Below, piece after piece: positions 1 to 10,000 of a stretch of 64,000 bases of DNA. Both the position numbers and the translations under genes were made by a program. The notes beneath the pieces are model-generated. The model had not been told where the DNA came from. It did not search any database and saw nothing but the letters and a program-made list of their open reading frames with translations. Source of the DNA: Gemmatimonadota bacterium (GTDB lineage: Bacteria > Gemmatimonadota > Gemmatimonadetes > Longimicrobiales > Gaopeijiaceae); NCBI GenBank assembly GCA_022823365.1, contig JAJDXG010000040.1, forward strand, positions 1 through 64,000. The letters are read 5' to 3'. Each line of letters starts with the position of its first letter. The stretch's first letter is position 1.

Positions 1-631
1 AGCTCTGTTGGGCCGAGAGGCCGCCCCCGTCCGTGGCCGTCACGGTCACCGCGGCGGCGCCCGACGCCACGCCGGCGACGGTCAGGACGCTCCCGGACAC
101 AGCCACCCTCACACGGGTCGTGTCCGACGAAACCGCCCCGAACTCCAGGTCGTCCCCGTCCGGATCCGAAAAACGCCCGGCGACTTCCACCTCCGACACG
201 CCGCCCACGGCGACTTCCAGATCCCCGATCTCGCCGACCGCCTCCGGCGCCCGGTTCGGCACCGTGACGGCGAAGCTCTGTTGGGCCGAGAGGCCGCCCC
301 CGTCCGTGGCCGTCACGGTCACCGCGGCGGCGCCCGACGCCACGCCGGCCACGGTCAGGACGCTGCCGGACACGGCCACGGATGCGACCGCCATGTCGGA
401 GCTGGAGGCGCCATAGGTCAGGATATCCCCGTCAGGATCAGTAAAATAGCCGGCCAGGTTCACCGTGGCCGTCTCCGCGACGCCAACGGTCTGAGCCGGA
501 ATGGAGCCGCTGGGCAACGGCGCCCGGTTCGGAGCTGGTGCAGGCTCCGTGCTACCGTCGCCGCAGGCCGTGATCGACAGGGCGATCAATGCCGTGCCAA
601 ATAGGACCCGGCGAGCGCATGGGGGAGGCAT
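1..631 (-). CDS. Ig/cadherin-like repeat lipoprotein (3' end outside window)
   Basis: Reading from an ATG at 631, the protein starts with a short basic and hydrophobic segment ending in the lipobox ITAC, so it is probably a lipoprotein. After a Pro/Ala spacer come tandem units of about 91 residues, each with the signatures NRAP, DPDGD and ATDGGG typical of cadherin-like or bacterial Ig-like folds. The repeat is also visible in DNA: bases 1-75 and 274-348 are identical, 273 bp apart. A GGAG lies about 9 bases upstream of the ATG. The frame runs off the window at base 1 without a stop. It follows the serine-rich lipoprotein gene by 57 bp on the same strand and shares its domain, so the two look like tandem paralogues. 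Binding or adhesion at the cell surface is an inference. Confidence 0.75.
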   Translation of the reverse strand, partial: MPPPCARRVLFGTALIALSITACGDGSTEPAPAPNRAPLPSGSIPAQTVGVAETATVNLAGYFTDPDGDILTYGASSSDMAVASVAVSGSVLTVAGVASGAAAVTVTATDGGGLSAQQSFAVTVPNRAPEAVGEIGDLEVAVGGVSEVEVAGRFSDPDGDDLEFGAVSSDTTRVRVAVSGSVLTVAGVASGAAAVTVTATDGGGLSAQQS

Positions 632-688
632 CTGGTTGGTCTCCGGTGCAACCGCGGGTTGCTGTGACCGGTTCGCTTCGCGTCAGCT

Positions 689-1567
689 CTAGGACGAACT
701 ACTCGAACTGGTCGACGACGAGCCGCTGCTCGAACTCGACAAGGAACCACCGGATGCCTGGCCCCCACCCCAGCCGCTGCTTGAACTCGACGAAGAGCTG
801 CTCGAACTGGACGACGAACCGCCGGAAGCATTGCCCCCACCCCGACCGCCGTTGCTCGACGAGCTGCTCGAACTCGACGACGAGCTGCTCGAACTCGAAC
901 TGGACGACGAACTGCTCGACCTGGGCGACGAGGTGACCATGAACCTCTGCGAAGTCGAGAGGCCGCCCCCGTCCGTTGCAAACACTGTCACCCTCGCGGT
1001 ACCCGCTGCCAGGGCGGCGATGGTCACAACCTTGCCGGACGAGGTCACCCTCACGCGCCTCCTTTCCGACGAAACTGCCTCGAAGTCAAGTTCGTCTCCG
1101 TCGGGGTCGCGGAAGTACCGGGCGACATCCAGCTCAGTCACGTTGTTCACTTCGATCTCCATGTCCCTGATCCTGCCGACCCGCTCCGGCGCTCGGTTGG
1201 AATTCGTACTGGAACTGGAGGACGAGCTGCTACTCGAGCTGGACGAGGAGGAGCTGCTGGAACTCGACGACGAGCTGCTGCTGGAACTCGACGATGAACT
1301 GCTGCTGGAACTGGACGATGAACTGCTGCTGGAACTCGATGACGAACTGCTGCTGGAACTCGACGACGAGGAACTCGACGACGAACTGCTACTGGCCGAC
1401 CACGAGTCGGATCCGTCGTCGTCAGGACCAACCAGACCAACGCCGGCATACGTGCAGGCAGCAAGTTGCGTCATCCCGGCACTCACTACCCCACCCGCCA
1501 GCAGTCGCAGGAATGCCCGTCGGTCCTCGCGGTAGCCGACATCGGAGCCTGTCTTGGAATCCTGCAT
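689..1567 (-). CDS. Tat-type lipoprotein with polyserine tracts and one Ig/cadherin-like domain
   Basis: 292 residues. The N-terminus holds a twin-arginine-like motif (RRAFLR, residues 16-21), a hydrophobic stretch and a lipobox LAAC with Cys38. Residues 59-120 are 62 consecutive serines. Residues about 125-215 form one Ig/cadherin-like domain (NRAP, DPDGDELDF, ATDGGG) homologous to the neighbouring lipoprotein. The C-terminus is further serine runs broken by short Gly/Asn/Ala/Trp patches. Serine codons are mixed (TCG, TCC, AGC, AGT, TCA), and the first run is built from a drifting 24-bp unit. Polyserine usually acts as a flexible linker, as in secreted polysaccharide-degrading enzymes. No enzyme domain is visible here. 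A role as a surface spacer or adhesin is an inference. Confidence 0.75.
   Translation of the reverse strand: MQDSKTGSDVGYREDRRAFLRLLAGGVVSAGMTQLAACTYAGVGLVGPDDDGSDSWSASSSSSSSSSSSSSSSSSSSSSSSSSSSSSSSSSSSSSSSSSSSSSSSSSSSSSSSSSSSSSSTNSNRAPERVGRIRDMEIEVNNVTELDVARYFRDPDGDELDFEAVSSERRRVRVTSSGKVVTIAALAAGTARVTVFATDGGGLSTSQRFMVTSSPRSSSSSSSSSSSSSSSSSSSSSSNGGRGGGNASGGSSSSSSSSSSSSSSGWGGGQASGGSLSSSSSGSSSTSSSSSS
1208..1393 (-). repeat. 24-bp tandem repeat encoding a 62-serine run
   Basis: This segment encodes residues 59-120 of the serine-rich lipoprotein. From about 1258 onward the DNA is organised in roughly five imperfect 24-bp units, each encoding eight serines with one or two synonymous changes between units. 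Copy-number changes would stay in frame. Confidence 0.7.
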
Positions 1568-1787
1568 CCAACGCTCCCACGATTTGCTTTACCACCCAAG
1601 TCTAGGACGGAGTTTCGGAAATGGCCAGTGTGTAGTGCAAGTGTCGTTTCACGCTCTCTAACGCTTATGATGGGGCGCGGTTATCTCGGAGCTTGGGGCT
1701 TGCGGAGCGCCATGGACAGGTCAACCAGGACGTGGTTCGGGGCTCAGGTGCTCTGCCGGACTGGCAAGGCGCCGTGAAGGCCGCGGG

Positions 1788-2756
1788 ATGAAGCCGGCCC
1801 GGCCCATCGACGTGGCCGCCATCCGGGCTGCGCGCGGGCGTATCGCGGGGGCCGCCATCCGCACGCCGGTGGTGCGCCTGGAGGCACCCGGGGCGTCCTC
1901 GGAGGTGTGGCTCAAGCTCGAGTGCCTGCAGCCCATCGGGTCGTTCAAGATCCGGGGGGCCGCCAACGCCATGGCGCTCGCCGATCCCGCCCTGCTGGCG
2001 CGCGGGGTCTACACCGGAAGCGCCGGCAACATGGCCCAGGGGGTCGCGTACGAGGCCCGGCGGCGCGGGATCCCCTGCCGGGTGATCGTCCCGGACACCG
2101 CGCCCGCGGCCAAGCTCGACGCCATCGCCCGGCTGGGGGCGACCGCCGTCCAGGTACCGTTCGCGGAGTGGTGGGGTGTGCTGCGCGACCACGGCCATCC
2201 AGGCGAGGATGGGTTCTTCGTGCATCCGGTGAGCGACCCGGACGTGATCGCCGGCAACGGCACCATCGGGCTGGAGATCATGGAAGACCTGCCGGACGTG
2301 CGCGCGGTGGTGGTTCCCTTCGGCGGGGGCGGCCTGTCGTGCGGGATCGCCACGGCCCTCCGGGCACTTCGGCCGGAGGCGCGGGTGTTCGCGGCCGAGG
2401 TGGAGACGGCGGCCCCGCTGGCGGCGTCGCTGGCGGCCGGCGAGCCGGTGGAGGTCGCGCACACCCGCTCGTTCGTGGACGGGATCGGGGGCGCCGGCCT
2501 TCTGCCCGGGATGTGGCCGCTGGCCCGCGCGCTCCTGGCCGGGTCGCGGGTGGTGTCGCTCGAGGACGTCCGCGGGGCGATCCGGCTCCTCGTCGAGCGC
2601 ACGCACGTGGTCGCGGAGGGGGCGGGCGGGGCGGGGGTGGCGGCGGCGCTGCGGGGGCTCCCCGGGGTCGACGACGGTCCGGTCGTCGCGGTGGTCTCCG
2701 GCGGCAACATCGACGCGCGCGTTCTCGCGGCCATTCTCGAAGGCAGAGCGCCCTGA
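1788..2756 (+). CDS. Threonine/serine dehydratase-like PLP enzyme (fold type II)
   Basis: 322 residues, the usual length of catabolic threonine dehydratases and serine racemases without an ACT regulatory domain. The Schiff-base lysine sits in GSFKIRGA (about residues 45-52). The substrate/asparagine loop is SAGNMAQG, the phosphate-binding glycine loop is GGGGLSCG, and the C-terminal cofactor contact is SGGN. The family deaminates threonine or serine to a 2-oxo acid plus ammonia in the cytoplasm; some members are racemases or act on hydroxyaspartate. Nothing here separates these options. The missing C-terminal regulatory domain argues against a classical feedback-regulated IlvA. It is followed after 64 bp by an M50 peptidase on the same strand. 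Confidence 0.85.
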   Translation: MKPARPIDVAAIRAARGRIAGAAIRTPVVRLEAPGASSEVWLKLECLQPIGSFKIRGAANAMALADPALLARGVYTGSAGNMAQGVAYEARRRGIPCRVIVPDTAPAAKLDAIARLGATAVQVPFAEWWGVLRDHGHPGEDGFFVHPVSDPDVIAGNGTIGLEIMEDLPDVRAVVVPFGGGGLSCGIATALRALRPEARVFAAEVETAAPLAASLAAGEPVEVAHTRSFVDGIGGAGLLPGMWPLARALLAGSRVVSLEDVRGAIRLLVERTHVVAEGAGGAGVAAALRGLPGVDDGPVVAVVSGGNIDARVLAAILEGRAP

Positions 2757-2820
2757 CACGCCTGCCGCAGGGACCGCCGACTCTGGAACCCCTCGCCTGC
2801 GCGCGACGTACCTATCCGGC

Positions 2821-3492
2821 ATGAGCCCCCAGACCAAACGACGCCTCGTCTTCCTCGCCGGCTTCGCCCTCTATTTCGGGACGATCTGGTTCGCGTGGGA
2901 CACACCCATCGTCTATCCACTGAAAGTCTTCGTCGTGCTGCTCCACGAGATCAGCCACGGCATCGCGGCGCTCGCCACGGGAGGCTCCATTCAGGGCATC
3001 GAACTCGACCCGGCCCAGGGCGGCGTGTGCTACTGTCCCGGCGGGAACGCGTTCCTGACGCTGTCCGCGGGATACCTGGGCAGTCTGGGCTGGGGCGCGC
3101 TGCTGCTCATGGGCGCGCGCGCCGGCGCCCGGCCGTCACGGTGGATCGTCGGCGCGGTGGGCGTGATGGTGGTCGTGCTCACCCTGTTGTACGTGCGCAA
3201 CGGCTTCGGCTTCGGCTTCGGCCTCCTGTTCGGGCTGGCCCTCTTCGCCTCGGCGGCGAAGCTCCCGGCGCGGGCCAACCGGGTACTGCTCACCGCGCTC
3301 GGGCTCACCAGCTGTCTGTACGCCATCCTCGACATCAAGAGCGACATCATCGACCGCCCGGAGCTTCAGTCCGACGCGCGCATGCTCGCCGAGATGACCG
3401 GGGTCCCCACCATGGTCTGGGGGTTCCTGTGGATCGGGATCGCGATCGTGGTCGTGCTCGTCCTCTTCCGCAAGGCGTTTCGGGAGGCCTAG
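2821..3492 (+). CDS. M50 family membrane metallopeptidase
   Basis: 223 residues with about six hydrophobic segments. The zinc-binding motif HEISH lies in the second membrane segment (about residue 42), the arrangement of M50B-type site-2-protease relatives. A cysteine pair near CYCPGG follows the HExxH helix. M50 proteins cut substrates within the membrane and often release anti-sigma factors, but no such partner is encoded next door. The second metal-ligand motif (LDG type) is not obvious, so activity is uncertain. The ATG is the natural start because the hydrophobic N-terminus begins directly after it. Confidence 0.75.
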   Translation: MSPQTKRRLVFLAGFALYFGTIWFAWDTPIVYPLKVFVVLLHEISHGIAALATGGSIQGIELDPAQGGVCYCPGGNAFLTLSAGYLGSLGWGALLLMGARAGARPSRWIVGAVGVMVVVLTLLYVRNGFGFGFGLLFGLALFASAAKLPARANRVLLTALGLTSCLYAILDIKSDIIDRPELQSDARMLAEMTGVPTMVWGFLWIGIAIVVVLVLFRKAFREA

Positions 3493-3643
3493 CGCCCCCA
3501 ACCCCAGCGGCCCCACCCACGATGGATCGGGCCGGACCCGACCGGCAGGCCCCTGGGTCTCGTTGCGCCAGCGGATCGGGAGTCAGTCATGTGCGCCCGG
3601 CGGCCGGAAACAAGTGAGCCCATGCGTCCGGGCTTCGGCATTC

Positions 3644-3672
3644 TTGACACGGGCGCCGGCACGGCAGACTAT
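3644..3672 (+). promoter_or_regulatory. Candidate sigma-70 promoter of the acyl carrier protein gene
   Basis: A perfect -35 hexamer TTGACA at 3644-3649 is followed 17 bases later by a weak -10 (GACTAT, 3667-3672). It lies 52 bp before the ACP start codon and suggests the ACP gene has its own promoter rather than reading through from the M50 gene. Confidence 0.4.
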
Positions 3673-3723
3673 CCACCCGTCAGCCAGCAGATTCATGCCC
3701 AACCGAAACGGAGATCACAAACG

Positions 3724-3954
3724 ATGGCCGGAACCGAGAGCCGCCTGCGAGCACTGATCGATGAACACCTGGCGCTTGACCATGAGCCAAGTCTTACTGG
3801 AGGGTTTGCCGATTCAGGCATTTCCTCGATGGATGCGGTCGCCTTCATGAGGATCGTGGAACGCGAGTTCAACGTGTCGATCCCGCCGGAGGACTGCGGC
3901 AAGATCGGCACGTTCGGGGAACTCGTCGCGCACCTCGACTCAAAGATGGGCTGA
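3724..3954 (+). CDS. Free-standing acyl carrier protein
   Basis: 76 residues, typical ACP length. The phosphopantetheine site is in GISSMDAV, where Ser35 aligns with the serine of the usual DSL motif. The preceding Asp is replaced by Ser and the following Leu by Met. I chose the ATG at 3724 because a GGAG lies about 10 bases upstream and ACP homology begins there; the frame is open further upstream but without ACP-like sequence. The gene is convergent with the polyketide synthase and ends 67 bp from its stop codon. A role in trans with the PKS, which has a second ketosynthase but no second ACP, is an inference. A fatty-acid or other carrier role is possible. Confidence 0.8.
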   Translation: MAGTESRLRALIDEHLALDHEPSLTGGFADSGISSMDAVAFMRIVEREFNVSIPPEDCGKIGTFGELVAHLDSKMG

Positions 3955-3976
3955 CGGCACCAATCCCGGGTGCGTT

Positions 3977-3995
3977 GTCCGGCCGACGGCCGGAC
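3977..3995. terminator. Bidirectional hairpin between ACP and PKS genes
   Basis: A perfect 8-bp GC stem (GTCCGGCC/GGCCGGAC) with a 3-base loop lies between two convergent genes, where a shared terminator is expected. No T-tract follows on either strand. Confidence 0.5.
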
Positions 3996-4021
3996 GTGGT
4001 GCTCGCATTAACGGTTCGAAC

Positions 4022-7000
4022 TCACGTAATCGGTTCGAACCAGTAGCGCTCGCGCTGAAAAGGGTAGCCGGGTACCGAGATCCGGCGCCGCGCTTCTCCG
4101 GCAAACAGTCCGGTGAACGTAACCGGAAGGCCTGCGTCGTACGCCTGTGCCACCCACTGTTCGAATGTGCCTGGCGCACGCCCTGGGCCGTTCGCCCAAT
4201 CCTTCAGCGGCACGGGGCCCAGCCCGGGGCCGGCACCGATCTCGAGAACCAGATCGACATCGAGATCCGCCAGCGCCTGGGCTGCTTCGCGTGCCACCCT
4301 TGGCGTCCGCGCCTGCTCGCGCCAGTACGCGACGTCGAGGGCCTCCGCGGGGCCGACGGCCCGCCCGTCCACCTGACTCAGGATGGAAAGCGCGGGTGAC
4401 GAAAGTGCGATCTCGGGGAACGCCGCTTCCCTAACGTCCATACCCAGTGCGGATGCGAAGCGAAGACCGTCTTCGAGGCCGAGCACCCCCGCGCACCATG
4501 CTGCCGCCAACCCGCCGACCCCGCGCCCCGTCACCACCTGGGGTCGGATGCCGACGCTCGCCCAAAGCGCCGTAACCGCACACTGGAGGGCGAAGATCGC
4601 TGGTTGGCTCCAGGCCGGGTCAATGGCGTCCGCCTTGCCGGTGGCCTGGCCGAAGATCAGATCCCGCAGGGTAGACCCGCGACGCTGGTCCTGGAAAACC
4701 TGGTCGCAGCGATCCAGAATCGCGCGCACCACGGGCTCCGTCCGGTACAGAGTCTTCGCCATCCCCGCCCATTCACCACTCTCGGCGGCGTACGAGAAGG
4801 TCAACTTCGGTGTCGCGGCGGCCGCCCGCGACGACCTCGCCCTGTCCGAGTGTGCGACGGCGCGCAACCCCTCACGCAGAGATCCGGCATCGTCGAAAAC
4901 GATACCCGCCCGGTGCGGGAAGTGGTCACGCCCGACGCCCGCCGTCCAGGCCATGTCCGACAACAGGGCGTTCGCGGCCCCACTCGCGGCATCAAGATCG
5001 CGGGCGTGCGCGTCCAGCCAGGCGAGATATCGTTCCGCCAACTCGCGCAGTGCTTCGTCCGATTTGCCGGAAATCGGCAGGACCCGGAGAATGCGGGGGT
5101 TGACGTCGCCTGATGCAGGCGGAAGTACTGTCAGCGGCTCCGGAATCGGAATGCCAACGGTTTGCGCGGGCCCGGCGGGCCGACCCGCCGCGTCGGCCGC
5201 ATGGAACGTGTCGTCGGGCAGTTCGTAGCCCTCGACGACTACATGAGCGTTGGTGCCCGATATCCCAAACGCACTCACGCCGGCACGTCGAGGCCGGTCA
5301 GGATCCCGGGGCCAGGGCGTCGCCTCCGATGTCACCCGCACCGGAAGCGCGTTCCAGTCCACGTGCTCGTTCGGGCTTTTGAAATGGAGGTGCTTCGGGA
5401 TCACTCCCTGCTTCATCGACAGCATGATCTTGATCAGCCCGGCAATTCCCGCAGCCGACTCGAGGTGGCCGATGTTGGTCTTTACGGAGCCGATCAGGAG
5501 TGGACGGCTCGGCTCGCGTTCCTCGCCGTAGACTGCGGCCGCCGACTGCACCTCGATCGGGTCCCCCAGCGTGGATCCGGCTCCGTGAGCTTCCAGATAG
5601 TCCACCTCGCCGGGCGCGACGCCGGCGCGCTCGAGCGCCTCCCCGATCACGCGCTGCTGCGCTCGCCCGTTCGGCACCGTCGGTCCGGCGGTCGCCCCGT
5701 TCTGATTGACCGCGGTGCCGCGAACAACGCCCCAGATCCGGTCACCGTCGGCCTCCGCTTCACGAAGCCGCTTGAGGACGACCATCCCACAACCCTCGCT
5801 GCGCACGGACCCGTTCGCCGAGGCGTCGAAAGTCTTGCACCGGCCCTCCGGCGACAGCATCCCCAACTCGACCATCTCCCTGGTCAGCCCGAGCGAGAAG
5901 ATGGCGTTCACGCCTCCGACCAGCGCCAGGTCCACTTCACCCTGTCGCAGGGCAGTTACGGCGTGGTGCACGGCGACCAATGACGCCGCACAGTTGAGGA
6001 CTACCGGCATCGTGGGTCCCATGAGCCCCAGCTTGTAGGCAATCCCGCCGAGCGCCATGGAACTCGCGGTGCCGAGATAATTGAGGTCCTGGCCGCCCGC
6101 CAGCATCATGAGGTCACGGTACTCGCTGGTCGCGATGCCCGCGTAGACGCCCGTGTTGCTGCCCCGCAAGCTCTCCAGATCGATTCCCGCATCCTCGAAC
6201 GCCCGCCAACTGGTCTCCAGGAGAAGCCGCTGCTGCGGGTCCATCATGCGCGTGCCGATCGGCGTCATGCCGAAAAAGCGCGCGTCGAAACGGTCGATCC
6301 CCTCGACGAACCCGCCTCGGCCCCAGGCGCTGTCCCCGGCCGCGGGGTCGCCCGCAATCCCAGCCCAGGACCCGTCATCCTGTCGCCCGCCCGTCACGGC
6401 ATCGTGGCCGGCTTCGAGTTGGCTCCAGAAGGCCTGCAGATCCGGGGCACCGGGGAAACGGCACGCCATGCCGACGATGGCGATTTCATCGTCCTCCCGC
6501 GTCGTCACCGCTGGACCGGTGGGCGCGGCAGCCGGCTCGGGGGTGGGGGCCGGCTCGGGGACGGGCGCTGAATCAGCGGCTGCTCCCGCCTCGTCGAGCG
6601 CGTCCACCAGATGACCGGCGAGATCGGAGATGGTCGGGTAGTCGAATACCAGCGTATTGGGCGCGACATACGTCTCGGAGAAGGCCCGGTTGAGGCGGTT
6701 TCGCAGTTCAACCGCCATCAGGGAGTCCATCCCCAGATCGAAGAAACCAACCTTGGGCGCGGGTGCCGCAGGCAGTCTCAGGACCGCCTGGACTTCCCCT
6801 TGCAAGAAGGACACAAGCGTGCTCTCGCGCTCTGCCGCCGGCGTCGCAGCGAGCAATGCGAGCAGGTCGTCCGGCGAGGACGTGCCGTCGTCGTCCGCAT
6901 CGACGATGAGCAGTTCCTCCAGCAGGTGTGGACGGCCCTCGAGCGACTCTCCGAAGACGGGCCAGTCCACCGCCGCCACGACGCCGCCCGTCGCGTCCTG

Positions 7001-10000
7001 CCGCAACAGGCGCTCGAATGCCATGAAACCCTGTTCAGGCGTGAACCAGCCAGTGCCGGAGGCCTCTCGCCGCCCGGCGATCCGTTCACGCTGCTCCTCC
7101 GCCTCACCCAGTCCCGACCACGCACCCCAGGCAATGGCTTGCCCGGGAAGCCCAAGCGCACGCCGGTGGGCGGCGAGCTGATCGAGGAATGCGTTGGCGG
7201 CCGCATGGTTGGCCTGGCCTGGATTGCCCAGGACTCCGGCGACGCTGGAGAACAGGACGAAGATGTCCAGATCACGTTCCATCGTCGCACGGTGAAGATG
7301 CCAGGCCCCCAGCATCTTCGGCCACAGCACGGTCTGGAAGCTCTCCCAGCTCTGGTTCCCGAGGGCGGCGTCCGACAGCACGCCGACGCTGTGGATGACG
7401 CCGGCGAGCGGCGGCAGCGTCCCGTCGATCCGGCTCAGCATGTCATCGAGCGCGGCCGTGTCCGTGACGTCCGCAATCTCCACCTCGATCCTGCAGCCGC
7501 GGGCGCGCAGCGCCTCGATCTCTTCTTCCGCCGCCGCGTCGGGCGTCCGGCGACCGTTCAGCACGACCGATCCCGCGCCGCGCTCGGCGAGCCATTCGGC
7601 GAGGGCCAGGCCAATGCCGCCCAACCCGCCCGTCACCAGATACGTCCCATCCCGCCGCAGCCGTCCTCCCGTGAGCGGCGGCGTCGTGAGCACGATCTTG
7701 CCGATGTGCCGTGCCGCGCGCATGTAGCCCATCGCGGCGCTCGTTTCGGCGAAGGGCCATATGGTGTGCCTGAGCGGTTCCAGCTGGCCTGTTGCGATGC
7801 GTGCCAGCACATCTCTCAGGGCCGCGCCCGGCGCCGCGGGGTCGTGCTGCTTCAGGGTGTAGAGATCGAGGATCGCGTAGGTGACATCGGGCCGCAGCGC
7901 CGCCATCTCGTCCTCGCTCAGGATGTCCCGCCTGGCGAGCTCCACGAAGCGGCCGCCCTGCGCGAGACAGGCAAGGCTCGCCTCGATGAAGCCCTCGCCC
8001 GTCAGGCTGTTGAGAACGACGTCGACACCGGCGCCGCCCGTTGCATCGAGGATATCCTGGCCGAACGCGGTCGAGCGGCTGTCGAACACGTGCTCGACGC
8101 CAATCGAGCGGAGATACTCACGCTTGCGCGCGCTCGCCGTCGCGAACACCTCCGCGCCCGAAGCCCGAGCCAGCTGAATGCCCGCAAGCCCGACGCCGCC
8201 CGCGCCGGCGTGGATCAGCACCCGGTCCCCGGCCTTGAGCCCGGCAAGCTCATAGGACAGCACGCAGGTGACGAAGACCGAGGGAATCGTGGCGAGCGCC
8301 GTCGCCGGCACGTTCGGCGGCACCAGCGCCACAAGCTCCTCCCGCGTCACCACTTCCTCCCCGAACGTGCCGAACGCGAATCCGGCCACGCGATCGCCCA
8401 CGGAGACGGTGGTGACGTCGGACCCGGTCTCGACGATCCGCCCGCACAATTCCTCGCCGAGCGATCCCTCCTCCTCGACAAGGCCCATGGCCCGGAACAC
8501 GTCGAGGAAGTTGAGCCCGCAGGCCTCGACTTCGACCCGCACCTCCTTCGGCTCCAAGGGGCGCGGCGACAGCGGCTCGATCCGCAATGTCTCGATCGCC
8601 CCGCCCTCGCCTGGCGCCAGCACCCAATCTGCGTGCTCCGGCAGGGCGAGGCGCTGCACACCGCCGCCCGCCCGGACGAGCCGGGCCGTCTGGCGGCGCC
8701 CCTGCCGATGCGCAATGTGGTTCTCCGAATCAGGGAACAGCAATTCGTCCGCGAGGACCGCCTGCGGCTGCGCTGCTTCGGCGTCGAGATCGAGCATCCG
8801 CGGTTGCAACTGGGGCGCCTCCCGCGCCACCACCTTCCCGAAGCCCCAAAGGGGGGCGCCGGCCAGTTGCCCGGTCCGTTCCCGTTCGAGCACCTGCGCC
8901 CCCCGGGTGACGAACCACACGCCCTTGTCGGGCACGGCATCCGCGTCCGCGATGCCCTGCACCAGCGCGAGGGCGCTGGCCGCGGCCCGTTTTGCATCCG
9001 CCGCGAGGTCCGCGGTCGTCGCCTGCGCTCCGTGGCCGTCCTGCGCCACGAGATGCACCACGCCGGCGAAGGGCACATCAGGGGACAGGCCTTCGATGAG
9101 CGATCGCCACGACTCGCGCCGCTCAATGTCGACCGGTGCCGCAATGATCGCGGCCTCGCTCTCCGCCGCCGCGACCTCCGGATCGTCGCCCGCCAGCACG
9201 ACCCGCTGATTCTGTGCCGCCAGTTGCGCCGCCAGCTCCGCGGCCACGCCGCCCCGGTCGGCGGCCAGGACCCAGACGCCCTCCGGCAAGTCGATCTCGG
9301 CCGGACCCTGCGCCACGATCACCCCTCGATCCGGCAGACCGGCCACTTCCTGCAGGTCCAGGCCGAGAACCTCCGATTCGGCAAACCCCGTATCGGCAAG
9401 CGCTCGACGCCACACCTCGGGCCCCGCGAGAGCGTGGTCCGTGCGGTAGCGATCGTCGAAGCGCCACCATCCATCCAGCTGCCCGAATATCAGATCCATC
9501 CAGCCCCTGCCGCGCTGGTTTTCGAGCGCCACCAGCAGCCCGGAGGGCGCGAGGAGCGTCCTGCAGTGGGCAAGCGTCTCATCCAGATGGCGGGTGGCGT
9601 GCAAGACGTTGGCCGCGATTACCAGGTCGTAGCCGTGGGCCTCGAAGCCCTGGTCCACCGGGTCCTTCTCGATGTCGAGCACCCGGTAGTCGATCGAGGC
9701 ATCCCCGGCGCTGAAGCGTGCCTCTGCCTCCGCGAAGAAGCCCGCGGAGATGTCGGTATACATGTAGTCGCACCGTCCCGCCGGAAGCTCTGGCAGGACG
9801 TATTCGGTCGCCGAGCCGATCCCGGCGCCGACCTCCAGCACACGGAGGCGCCGGTCCGCCGGCAACTCGTCCACGAGCGTGCGAACCACCTCGCCCAGCA
9901 TCCGGTTTGCCGCGCGCCAGACCGCCGCCCGCCGATAGAGATCGGCCGCCGTCGGCTCCGCATCACCGAACAGCAGCGACAGCGGGTCCGCATTGCCGCG

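Noticed and set aside
831-1535. Acidic ELLLELDD-repeat frame opposite the serine-rich lipoprotein
   Set aside because: It is simply the complement of the serine codons; the minus frame has a Tat/lipobox signal and an Ig-like domain shared with the next gene.
4031-4042. GGTTCGAACC resembling a tRNA T-arm
   Set aside because: It encodes the Trp-Phe-Glu-Pro end of the PKS and no acceptor, D or anticodon stems surround it.
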